DNA of 64,000 bases from assembly GCA_021166835.1 (NCBI GenBank), contig JAJPEN010000090.1:1-64000 (forward strand), given 5' to 3'. This document shows, one piece after another, positions 54,083 through 61,635 of the stretch. The position numbers and the translations under genes are program-made. The notes under the pieces were generated by a model, which was given only the letters and a program-made list of their open reading frames with translations, was not told the DNA's origin and ran no database searches. The DNA is from Burkholderiaceae bacterium. Its GTDB lineage: Bacteria; Pseudomonadota; Gammaproteobacteria; Burkholderiales; Burkholderiaceae. Position 1 is the first letter of the stretch; the number at the start of each line of letters is the position of its first letter.

Positions 54083-54942
54083 TGTCCACCGATTTCCTCC
54101 GGCTCGTCGACGAGCGCACGCGCCGCGCGCTCGCCTCGGGCGACCTGAAGCCGATCGTCACCGAACAGACCGAGCTGGTCGACGACGACCTTCGTTTCGT
54201 CGTGCGCTCGGTGTCCACGCTGGCGGGCAAGGACGCCGCGATCGCCGGCGGCCCGCGTGACCCGAACTTCAACCCGTTCCTCTCGCCCGACCCCGCACTG
54301 AAGCTCGGGCCGCTCGGCGAGCGGCACACGGCGATCCTGAACAAGTTCCCGGTGTCGGCGCGTCACATCGTCATCGTGACGAACGAATTCCGCGAGCAGC
54401 TCGAGGCGCTCGATCGCTGCGATTTCGCCGCGCTCGCCCGCGTGCTCGCCGAGGCGGGCGGGCTGGGCTTCTACAACGGCGGCGCGCAGGCCGGAGCGAG
54501 CCAGCGGCACAAGCACCTGCAGTGGATTCCCGAGGTGCCGGGCAACGCGAGTCTGGCCGGGTGGCTTCCCGGGCTACCGCGCGACGCAGCGCCGCTCGCC
54601 ACGGCAAAGCATCCACGGCTCGCCTTCGCACATTGCTTCGTGCGCGTCGATTGCCGCGTCGGCATGTCGTGCGACCGGGCGGCCGATGGCCTGCATGCGG
54701 GCTTCGAGCGCGCGCTCGACGCGCTCGGCCTCGCGCCGGACGACGGCGGCCTGCTGCCGCCGTCGAACCTGCTCATCGCCGACGGCTGGCTGATGCTCGT
54801 TCCGCGCAGCCGCGAGCATTTCGAGGAGATCTCGATCAACGCGCTGGCCTTCGGCGGCACCTTCTTCGTTCGCGAAGCCGCGAAGTTGCAGGCGTTGCGC
54901 GCGGCCGGGCCGTTGCGGGCGCTCGCCGCCGTCGGCGCGTGA
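54082..54942 (+). CDS. ATP adenylyltransferase (Ap4A phosphorylase family)
   Basis: This 286-residue protein of the HIT-related APA1/2 family splits diadenosine tetraphosphate with phosphate. The nucleotide-binding GGAQAGASQRHKHLQWIP segment (about 132-149) has the His-x-His-x-Gln catalytic motif of this branch, and LNKFPVSARHIVIVT is the typical strand before it. It shares one base with the vapC stop, so it may be co-transcribed with the toxin-antitoxin pair. Confidence 0.88.
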   Translation: MSTDFLRLVDERTRRALASGDLKPIVTEQTELVDDDLRFVVRSVSTLAGKDAAIAGGPRDPNFNPFLSPDPALKLGPLGERHTAILNKFPVSARHIVIVTNEFREQLEALDRCDFAALARVLAEAGGLGFYNGGAQAGASQRHKHLQWIPEVPGNASLAGWLPGLPRDAAPLATAKHPRLAFAHCFVRVDCRVGMSCDRAADGLHAGFERALDALGLAPDDGGLLPPSNLLIADGWLMLVPRSREHFEEISINALAFGGTFFVREAAKLQALRAAGPLRALAAVGA

Positions 54943-55033
54943 TCGGCGCGTGATCAACGCGTACGGGGCTGCTGCGCTCCCGGCGTCGAGGTGATGCCGC
55001 CTCTCCGGACCCGATACGAGTCCGACAGATTCC

Positions 55034-55951
55034 TCAGAGGCCTTTCGCCACGGCCGTCGTCGAGGCCCGCACGCGCCGATCGAGCAGCATCGCCGCCGCG
55101 CCGGCGGCGCCGATCACCGCCATCCCGGCGAAGCTCAACGCGCTCGGCAGTTGCCCGAAGAAGCCCCAGCCGGCCAGCGTCGCCCAGAAGATCTGCAGGA
55201 AGACGAGCGGCGCGATGAACGACGCGCCCGCCCAGTAGTACGCGCGGATCCAGAACCACTGGCTGACGACGCCGGTTGCGCCGAGCGAGGCAAGCAGCGC
55301 GATCTGCCGCGCATCGAGCGACTGCGGCCATCCGCCCCAGCTTCCCTGCAGCGGCAGCACCGCTGCCGACACCGCCACGCCCACCAGCGAGCTGAGGAAG
55401 ATCGTCGCCAGCGAGTTCTCGGTGATCGCCAGGCTGCGCGTGAGCAGCTGGAACGCGACGTTGCACACGACCGTGAGCAGCACGAAGACGACGCCGATCG
55501 GGTCGAGGTTCGCGTCGGGCCGCACGACGAGCAGCATGCCGAGAAAGCCGAGCGCCGCTCCCGTCCAGCGCGGCCAGCCGACGCGTTCGCCGAGCAGCGG
55601 TCCGGCGAGCAGCATCACGACGAAGGGCGCGATGAAGTTGATCGCAGTGGCGTCGGCCTGCGGCAGTCGGCCGAGCGCGGTGAAGAAGAACAGCGTGAAG
55701 CCGGCGAGCGACAGTCCGCGCAGCAGTTGCGTGGCGGGACGCTTGGTGCGCCACAGCGCTGCGCCGAGCGTGGGCGCGAGGAAGACGAACATCAGCAGCG
55801 CATGGCCCGCGTGACGAACCAGCGAGATGAGCGGAATGCCGATCTCGCCGGCCAGGTGCTTGCCGGTGGCGTCGAGCAGCACGAAGCAGATCTGCGCGGC
55901 AGTGAGATATGCGAGCGCCCGAAGCGGGCGCTCGCCGTGCGGCGGATTCAA
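55034..55951 (-). CDS. EamA-family drug/metabolite transporter
   Basis: This 305-residue inner-membrane protein has about ten hydrophobic helices in two EamA repeats, with the ATAINFIAPFVVMLLAGPLLGERVG segment and RWTGAALGFLGMLLVVRP of the family. No ATG lies in a sensible place. I chose the TTG at 55951, which overlaps the folA stop as TTGA, a pattern that fits translational coupling. The substrate is unknown. Confidence 0.82.
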   Translation of the reverse strand: MNPPHGERPLRALAYLTAAQICFVLLDATGKHLAGEIGIPLISLVRHAGHALLMFVFLAPTLGAALWRTKRPATQLLRGLSLAGFTLFFFTALGRLPQADATAINFIAPFVVMLLAGPLLGERVGWPRWTGAALGFLGMLLVVRPDANLDPIGVVFVLLTVVCNVAFQLLTRSLAITENSLATIFLSSLVGVAVSAAVLPLQGSWGGWPQSLDARQIALLASLGATGVVSQWFWIRAYYWAGASFIAPLVFLQIFWATLAGWGFFGQLPSALSFAGMAVIGAAGAAAMLLDRRVRASTTAVAKGL

Positions 55952-56532
55952 TCGTCGGCCGTCCGCTTGCGGCGATAGTCGACGATCGCGAAACGCGTGC
56001 CGTCCGCCGCCTGCTGTTCGCGGCGCTCGGCGACGTACCACTGCCGCGGATCGAGCGCCTCGAAGTGCGTATCGCCTTCGAAGTCGCGATCGATTTCGGT
56101 GACGACGGCGCGGTCGGCCAGCGGCAGCGCGGCGGCGAAGAGCTGCGCGCCGCCGATCACGAAGATCTCGTCGAGCGGGATCGACGCGTCGGCGCCCGGG
56201 CGCGAGGCGATCGCGATCGCTTCGTCGAGCGAGGCCGCGCGCTCTGCGCCGTCGAAGGGGCTACCCGATCGACGGCTGACGACGATCGAACGCCGTCCGG
56301 GCAGCGCGCGACCGATCGAATCCCAGGTGCGGCGCCCCATGACGATGGCGTGTCCCATCGTCAGCGCGCGGAAATGCTTCAGGTCTTCCGGCAGGTGCCA
56401 GGGCAGGCCGCCTTCGGCGCCGATCACGCCGTTTCGCGCACGCGCCACGACGAGCGTGACGCGCGGACGCGACGCCTCGTCGCAGGCGCTTGGGACGGAA
56501 TCGGGGGAAGAGGACGGGAGATGCGGCGACAT
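55948..56532 (-). CDS. folA: Dihydrofolate reductase
   Basis: This enzyme reduces dihydrofolate with NADPH. The 194-residue protein has ARNGVIGAEGGLPWHLPEDLKHFRALT, MGRRTWDSIGRALPGR and IFVIGGAQLFAAALPLADR, all diagnostic for DHFR. About 23 extra residues precede the normal N-terminus. A thymidylate synthase gene, often next to folA, is not in this stretch. It is followed by an overlapping EamA transporter gene. Confidence 0.95.
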   Translation of the reverse strand: MSPHLPSSSPDSVPSACDEASRPRVTLVVARARNGVIGAEGGLPWHLPEDLKHFRALTMGHAIVMGRRTWDSIGRALPGRRSIVVSRRSGSPFDGAERAASLDEAIAIASRPGADASIPLDEIFVIGGAQLFAAALPLADRAVVTEIDRDFEGDTHFEALDPRQWYVAERREQQAADGTRFAIVDYRRKRTADD

Positions 56533-56590
56533 CGAAGCGGATTGTAGCCGCCGCGATGTCGCGCGCCGGGAGGTCGCTCCGCGGAGGCAC

Positions 56591-56986
56591 TCAGCGCGGC
56601 ACGACCGCGGTGGCCTCCAGCTCGATCTTGCCCGGGTTGTCGAGCAGGTCGGAGACGAAGATCATGCTCATCGCCGGGTAGTGCGCGCCGATGTGCTTGC
56701 GCCAGATCTTGCCGAGTTCGCGACGCGCGGCCATGTACGCGGGCTTGTCGCAGCAGTAGGCCGTCATCCGGCAGATGTGATGCGGCTCGGCACCCGCCTC
56801 GGCGAGCACGGCGACGATGTTGCGCAAAGCCTGGTCGAACTGCGGCGCGATGTCTTCCGACTCGAATACCTGTTGCGCGTTCCAGCCGACCTGGCCGGCG
56901 ACGAACACGATGCGTCCGGCATCGACCTCGATGCCGTTGGCGTAGCCGATCGGGGCCGCCCATCCTTCGGGAAGCAACGTTCTCAT
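56591..56986 (-). CDS. RidA/YjgF-family protein
   Basis: The 131-residue trimeric-fold protein shows the family pattern: VFVAGQVGWNAQ, FDQALRNIVAVLAEAGAEPHHICRMTAYC and MSMIFVSDLLDNPGKIELEATAVVP. The Arg-rich catalytic end of RidA enamine deaminases is partly altered, with VSDLLDNPGKIELEATAV in place of V.L...P..EIE. It probably acts on reactive imines or a related metabolite. It lies 58 bases upstream of folA on the same strand. Confidence 0.88.
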   Translation of the reverse strand: MRTLLPEGWAAPIGYANGIEVDAGRIVFVAGQVGWNAQQVFESEDIAPQFDQALRNIVAVLAEAGAEPHHICRMTAYCCDKPAYMAARRELGKIWRKHIGAHYPAMSMIFVSDLLDNPGKIELEATAVVPR

Positions 56987-57024
56987 TCTGTGAATCTCCT
57001 GACGCGGGTGTCCATCATCGGTCT

Positions 57025-57149
57025 CTGAACACCTGAAGGAACCGTAGCGAGCGGTCCAAGGTCGCGCCGAGAAGCGCAGCCGTACCGGGGTACGGCGAGC
57101 ATCGCAGGCGCGAGATTGGGCCGCGCAGTAGGTTCATTCAGGTGTTCAG
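57025..57149. repeat. 125-bp long imperfect palindrome (REP/MITE-like element)
   Basis: CTGAACACCTGAAGGAACC (57025-57043) is mirrored by GGTTCATTCAGGTGTTCAG (57131-57149), 18 of 19 matching. Further in, GCGGTCCAAGGTCGCGCC is mirrored by GGCGCGAGATTGGGCCGC, 15 of 18. At the centre GCCGTACC (57079-57086) pairs with GGTACGGC (57089-57096). The whole element could fold on itself. Its right end overlaps the stop codon of the ferritin-like gene. Confidence 0.8.
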
Positions 57150-57667
57150 TCGGTGTAGCGCGGCGGGTCGGGGTCGTCGGCCCAGTTGCGATCGGGCCTG
57201 GGCGTCTTCGCGAGCCACGCGCGGATCAGTTCGACGTGCTCGCGCTCTTCCTCCTGCAGTACGAGCGCGGCTTCGCGCACCGGCTCGGTGGTGGCGGCCG
57301 CGGCGATCTGCCCGAAGAAGCGCTCCGCCCGCTCTTCGCTCTCGAGCGCCAGCGTGAGCGCGTGGAACGGCTGCATCAGGTAATGCACTTCGTCGATCGG
57401 CACCGTTTCCGGCGCCTCGAAGCCTTCCCACGCGGGCCGCGCGGTGATCGGGCCGGGCATCTCGCTCCAGCCCATCTCCGACATGATCTGGTCGGCGTGC
57501 TTGCCTTCGATCTCGGCCATCTTGCGAAAGAGCGCCGCGACCTCGCGGTTGTTGTGCATCTCCATCGCGTCGGCGAACTCGGTGTAGCGCGAGGCCGCAT
57601 CGAGCTCCATCTGCAGCGCCTGGCGCATGAAGTCGTGAAGGGTTCCCGGAACTCGATCGGGGCTCAT
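57146..57667 (-). CDS. Ferritin-like (rubrerythrin-type) diiron protein
   Basis: This 173-residue four-helix protein has two E..H helical motifs: MELDAASRYTEFADAM with EIEGKHADQI, and LESEERAERFF with EEEREHVELI. These are the diiron ligands of ferritin-like and rubrerythrin domains. No rubredoxin part is visible. It follows korB with a 4-base overlap, so it belongs to the korAB operon. It may protect the oxygen-sensitive ferredoxin and reductase system, or store iron for it; both are inference. Confidence 0.82.
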   Translation of the reverse strand: MSPDRVPGTLHDFMRQALQMELDAASRYTEFADAMEMHNNREVAALFRKMAEIEGKHADQIMSEMGWSEMPGPITARPAWEGFEAPETVPIDEVHYLMQPFHALTLALESEERAERFFGQIAAAATTEPVREAALVLQEEEREHVELIRAWLAKTPRPDRNWADDPDPPRYTD

Positions 57668-58515
57668 AGCGCGAACTCCGCGGTCAGCTCTTCCACCGTT
57701 TTCGTGGCCGGCTTGCCGCCGATCGGATGTGGCTTGCGGTTGCCGGCGTACAGCACGCCGATGTTGAAGCCGTCGTCGGTCATCAGGCGGCGCGCGGCGC
57801 GTGCGGCGTCGTCGGTGGGGCCCACCGGCGACGGACGCGCGATCTGCTTCCACTCGCGCTGCTCGGGGCGGAAGGTCACGCAGGGACTCAGGATCTCGAT
57901 GAACGAGAAGCCGGGGTGGCGGATCGCCTCGGCGATGATGTCGGCGGTTCCGTTCGGATCGCCCGAGAACGCGCGCGCCACGAAGTTGGCGCCCGAGGCC
58001 AGCGCGATGACCAGCGGATGGAAGGTGCGCATGCCGGTGCCGCCGGGTTGCAGCTTGGAGTCCCAGTCGGGTTCGGTGGTCGGCGACGGCTGGCCTTTGG
58101 TCATCCCGTAGACCTGGTTTTCCATCACGATGTACGTGAGGTCGACGTTGCGCCGGCACGCGTGCATGAAGTGGTTGCCGCCGATCGAGAAGCCGTCGCC
58201 GTCGCCGCCGGCGGCGAGCACCGTGAGATCGGGACGGGCGACCTTCAGCCCGGTGGCGGCCGCGAGCGCGCGGCCGTGCACCCCGTGAAAGCCGTAGCAC
58301 GAGGTGTAGGCGGGAATGCGCGAGGAGCAGCCGATGCCGGAGACGACCGCCACCTGCTCGGGCGGCACGCCGACCATCGCCAGCGCCTTCGTCACCGAAC
58401 CGAGCACCGAGTAGTCGCCGCAGCCCGGGCACCAGACCGGCTTGTAGGCGGACTTGAAGCTGGCCGCCGTGAGCGGTTTCCTGCCCGAGTCGACGGGCGC
58501 GACAACGTCGTTCAT
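57664..58515 (-). CDS. korB: 2-oxoglutarate:ferredoxin oxidoreductase, beta subunit (KorB)
   Basis: This TPP-binding subunit of 283 residues has WCPGCGDYSVLGSV (about 32-45), GIGCSSRIPAY and the TPP-Mg motif GGDGDGFSIGGNHFMHACRRN. The ATG at 58515 overlaps the korA stop by 4 bases and has GGAG upstream. In Thauera the homologous enzyme, encoded next to the benzoyl-CoA reductase genes, regenerates the reduced ferredoxin needed for ring reduction. The same role is likely here. Confidence 0.92.
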   Translation of the reverse strand: MNDVVAPVDSGRKPLTAASFKSAYKPVWCPGCGDYSVLGSVTKALAMVGVPPEQVAVVSGIGCSSRIPAYTSCYGFHGVHGRALAAATGLKVARPDLTVLAAGGDGDGFSIGGNHFMHACRRNVDLTYIVMENQVYGMTKGQPSPTTEPDWDSKLQPGGTGMRTFHPLVIALASGANFVARAFSGDPNGTADIIAEAIRHPGFSFIEILSPCVTFRPEQREWKQIARPSPVGPTDDAARAARRLMTDDGFNIGVLYAGNRKPHPIGGKPATKTVEELTAEFAL

Positions 58516-60245
58516 TGGTTTCTCCATTCGACGATGGCATCGGCGAGTTCGCCCGGACGCAGCGGAAGCGGTCCCGGACGATGGAAGCTCGACGGGCGGC
58601 CCGGCAGGTCGTAGACGGACCGCAGATAGCGCAGCAGCTGCGCCGAGTGGTTCTGCTCGACGACGAGCACGCGCTTCACGCCGTCGAGCGCGCGCTCGAG
58701 CCGCTCGGGAAGCGCCGGAGCGAGCAGGCGCAGCGCGATCAGCTTCGCCCGCACGCCGCGCCCGGCGGCGCGCGCGAGCGCTTCGCGCACGACGCCGGTG
58801 ACCGATCCGAAGGTGATGATGGCGGTGTCGCCGTCGCCCTCGATGTCGGCCCACGCCGAGCCGTAGTCGTGCTTCAGCAGCTTGCGCTCGCGCTTGTCGA
58901 GTTGCAGCTTGTGGTCGACGCTCTGGCTGCTCGGGATGCCCGCCTCGGTATGCTCGAGGCCGTCGGCCGTGTAGACCACGCCGGGCGTGCCGGGAATCGA
59001 CATCGGCGAGATGCCCGATTCGGTGTTGCGATAGCGCTTGAAATCGGGCGCATTCGCTTCGACGACGAGCCGCTCGGCAACCATGCCGATGTTTGCCGGC
59101 TCGTCGATGATCGCGCGCGACTGGCCCATGAACTGGTCGGAGAGAACGATCGCCGCCGTCTGCAGCTTCTCGGCGAGATGCACCGCCCATTGCGTGGCGG
59201 CGAGGCAGTCGGCGATCGAGGTGGGCGCGACGACCACGCGCGGCGCGTCGCCGTGCAGGCCGTTCACCGCGTAGGAGAGGTCGCTCTGTTCGCTCTTGGC
59301 GGGAATGCCGGTGGACGGGCCTCCGCGCATGACGTCGACCACCACCACCGGCACTTCGGCGGTGATGGCCAGCCCGATCGCTTCGGTCATCAGCGCCAGG
59401 CCGGGACCGGAGGTGGCGGTGAGCGACGGAACGCCGCCGTAGGAGGAGCCGATGATCATGTTGATCGACGCAAGCTCGTCTTCCGCCTGCACGAGCGTGC
59501 CGCCGACCTTCGTCAGTGCCGGCGACATCCACTCGAGCATCTCGGTGGCCGGCGTGATCGGGTAGGCCGCGACGAAGCGGACGCCGCCGCGCAGCGCACC
59601 GAAGCCGGCGGCTTCGTTGCCGCTGAGCATCCAGCGCTTGCCGTTGGCCGGCGGCGTCTCGAGCGCGGGCAAGGCGCCGATCTGCGCGCCTTTCTCGAAG
59701 CCCGCGCGCAGCGCCTGCAGGTTCGCTTCGAGCGCCGCGGGGCCGCGCTTCCACGTGCCGCTCAACGCGGCTTCGAGCGCTTCGAGCGGAATGGATGCGA
59801 TGGCGCCGGCCACGCCGAGCGCGACCATGTTGGTCCAGCTCCCGGCGATCGCCTTGGACATTTTCTTCAACGGCACCGCTTCCGCGCGCGCGCCGTTGCG
59901 CAGGAACACCTCGGGCGCTTCGCCTTCGTCGGCGTCGCCGACCACCATCGCGCCCGCGCGCATCGGGATTTCGTCGGCGAAGCGGTGGATGTTCTGCCAG
60001 TCGATGGCCAGCAGCAGGTCGAAGCCGTCGTCGAGCGACTGGGTGGGTTCGGAGGCAAGCCGGATCAGCGCCGCGGCTTCGCCGCCCCGGATCTGCGGTC
60101 CGCTCGTGCGCACCATCAGCCCGTACAGACCCGCTTTCGCGGCAGCGTCGAGCAGGAGCGTTCCGGCGGTCATGACGCCGCTGCCTCCGCTGCCCGCCAT
60201 CGCGATCGAGATGCTGCGGCGCGCGCCGCGCGATGTGGTGTTCAT
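58512..60245 (-). CDS. korA: 2-oxoglutarate:ferredoxin oxidoreductase, alpha (gamma-alpha fused) subunit (KorA)
   Basis: This subunit of 577 residues fuses the gamma-like N-terminal domain (IAMAGSGGSGVMTAGTLLLDAAA, RTSGPQIRGGEAAALIR) with the alpha part (AAYPITPATEMLEW, AEDELASINMIIGSSYGG, TATSGPGLALMTEAIGLA). I chose the ATG at 60245 (MNTTSRGARRSISIAMAG). It is divergent from the had-oah-dch-bcr operon across 300 bases that carry an FNR-type site, which points to anaerobic control of both. Confidence 0.92.
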   Translation of the reverse strand: MNTTSRGARRSISIAMAGSGGSGVMTAGTLLLDAAAKAGLYGLMVRTSGPQIRGGEAAALIRLASEPTQSLDDGFDLLLAIDWQNIHRFADEIPMRAGAMVVGDADEGEAPEVFLRNGARAEAVPLKKMSKAIAGSWTNMVALGVAGAIASIPLEALEAALSGTWKRGPAALEANLQALRAGFEKGAQIGALPALETPPANGKRWMLSGNEAAGFGALRGGVRFVAAYPITPATEMLEWMSPALTKVGGTLVQAEDELASINMIIGSSYGGVPSLTATSGPGLALMTEAIGLAITAEVPVVVVDVMRGGPSTGIPAKSEQSDLSYAVNGLHGDAPRVVVAPTSIADCLAATQWAVHLAEKLQTAAIVLSDQFMGQSRAIIDEPANIGMVAERLVVEANAPDFKRYRNTESGISPMSIPGTPGVVYTADGLEHTEAGIPSSQSVDHKLQLDKRERKLLKHDYGSAWADIEGDGDTAIITFGSVTGVVREALARAAGRGVRAKLIALRLLAPALPERLERALDGVKRVLVVEQNHSAQLLRYLRSVYDLPGRPSSFHRPGPLPLRPGELADAIVEWRNQ

Positions 60246-60361
60246 GCCTGTGATGCCTGTTTCGTTGCGAGGATCTCGACGGCTGCGTCGCGTTTCGCCG
60301 CCTGCGTCGCGTGCGACGTCGAGCACGGATCGAACTTTGCTGCCGCCGCTCCAGATGGCCG

Positions 60362-60375
60362 TTGATTTGTATCAA
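60362..60375. promoter_or_regulatory. FNR/Anr-type binding site
   Basis: TTGATTTGTATCAA is an exact match to the FNR consensus TTGAT-N4-ATCAA. It lies 118 bases upstream of the korA start and 172 bases upstream of had, so it could serve either or both promoters. FNR-like activators (AcpR) are known to switch on benzoyl-CoA pathway genes in Azoarcus when oxygen is absent. Confidence 0.85.
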
Positions 60376-60420
60376 GGCTTGCCGAAGCGCTTTGTTCCAC
60401 GATGATCGGCATATAACCGC

Positions 60421-60444
60421 AATTCGGTACCGCAATACCGAATT
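60421..60444. promoter_or_regulatory. Perfect 24-bp palindromic operator upstream of had
   Basis: AATTCGGTA (60421-60429) and TACCGAATT (60436-60444) are perfect inverted arms with a CCGCAA spacer. It lies directly downstream of a -10-like TATAAC, a place suited to a repressor that senses an aromatic CoA thioester. The regulator is not in the window. Confidence 0.65.
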
Positions 60445-60546
60445 ATCAGGATACACAAGGGCGAAAGCCTCCGTCAATTCGATCGGCGACCTTTCCGCCG
60501 GGCAAGCGACGAGCGGCTTTCCGCACATCGAAGGACCCGAATTCCG

Positions 60547-61617
60547 ATGAGCATCGAAGCGCGCCGCTGGATCATGACCGCTCCGAACACGCCGCTCGAG
60601 CGCGAGACTTTCGTCGCTCACGCCGGCGACGGCGAAGTCGTGATCGCGATCGCCGGCTGCGGCGTCTGCCACACCGACCTCGGTTATTTCTACGACGGCG
60701 TGCGCACCAACCACGCGCTGCCGCTGGCGCTCGGCCACGAGATCAGCGGCCGCGTCGTGCAGGCGGGCAAGGGCGCCGAAAGCTGGCTCGGCAAGGCGGT
60801 GATCGTTCCCGCCGTGCTGCCCTGCGGCGAGTGCGACCTGTGCCAGCGTGGCCTGGGAACGATCTGCCGCCGGCAGAAGATGCCGGGCAACGACATCCAG
60901 GGGGGGTTCGGTTCGCACATCGTCGTGCCGGCGCGCGGCCTGTGCGTGGTCGACGAAGTGCGCCTGCAGAAGGCGGGGCTCACGCTCGCCGAGGTGTCGA
61001 TCGTCGCCGACGCGCTCACCACGCCGTACCAGGCGGTGCGTCGCGCCGGCGTGAAGGCGGGCAGCCTCGCGGTGGTCATCGGCGCGGGCGGCGTCGGCGG
61101 CTACTGCGTGCAGATCGCCGCTGCCTTCGGCGCGAAGGTCGTCGCGATCGACGTCGACGACGCGAAGCTCGAGGCCATCGCCGCCGGCGGCGCCTCGCTC
61201 ACGCTGAACAGCCGCAGGCTCGACGGCAAGGCGATCAAGTCCGCGATCGTCGAGTTCGCGAAGAGCAACGGGCTGCCCGCCACCGAATGGTTCATCTTCG
61301 AGTGCTCCGGCACCGCGCCCGGGCAGCTCACCGCCTGGGGCCTGCTGGTGCACGGGGCGACGCTGTCGGTGGTCGGCTTCACGATGGACAAGGTCGAGGT
61401 GCGGCTGTCCAACCTGATGGCCTTCGATGCGCGCGCGATCGGCAACTGGGGTTGCCCGCCCGAGCTGTACGCCGGCGCGCTCGATCTCGTGCTCGACGGA
61501 AAGGTCGCGATCAAGCCTTTCGTGGAAACGCATCCGCTCGACGACATCAACCGCGTGTTCGACGCGGTTCACCACCGCGAGATCCGCAAGCGCGCGGTGC
61601 TCGTACCCGCCGCCTGA
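60547..61617 (+). CDS. had: 6-hydroxycyclohex-1-ene-1-carbonyl-CoA dehydrogenase
   Basis: This NAD-dependent, zinc-type medium-chain alcohol dehydrogenase (356 residues) oxidises 6-hydroxycyclohex-1-ene-1-carbonyl-CoA to the 6-oxo compound. It has [15 protein letters not shown] (about 37-51), [10 protein letters not shown], the structural-zinc cysteines in [16 protein letters not shown] (about 95-110) and the Rossmann [11 protein letters not shown] (about 179-189). The family opening with APNTPLERE and its position before oah and dch identify it as the benzoyl-CoA-pathway member rather than a general alcohol dehydrogenase. Confidence 0.93.
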   Translation: MSIEARRWIMTAPNTPLERETFVAHAGDGEVVIAIAGCGVCHTDLGYFYDGVRTNHALPLALGHEISGRVVQAGKGAESWLGKAVIVPAVLPCGECDLCQRGLGTICRRQKMPGNDIQGGFGSHIVVPARGLCVVDEVRLQKAGLTLAEVSIVADALTTPYQAVRRAGVKAGSLAVVIGAGGVGGYCVQIAAAFGAKVVAIDVDDAKLEAIAAGGASLTLNSRRLDGKAIKSAIVEFAKSNGLPATEWFIFECSGTAPGQLTAWGLLVHGATLSVVGFTMDKVEVRLSNLMAFDARAIGNWGCPPELYAGALDLVLDGKVAIKPFVETHPLDDINRVFDAVHHREIRKRAVLVPAA

Positions 61618-61635
61618 ACCCAGGAGTATTCCGAC

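Larger units (their letters stand above)
60246..60546. promoter_or_regulatory. Divergent korA/had control region
   Basis: No gene is seen in these 301 bases. The region holds two 11-bp direct repeats (CTGCGTCGCGT at 60283-60293 and 60302-60312), an exact FNR-type palindrome at 60362-60375, -10-like TATAAC at 60412-60417 (plus strand), and a perfect 9-bp-arm palindrome at 60421-60444. AAGGA at 60531-60535 is the ribosome site for had. Confidence 0.75.
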
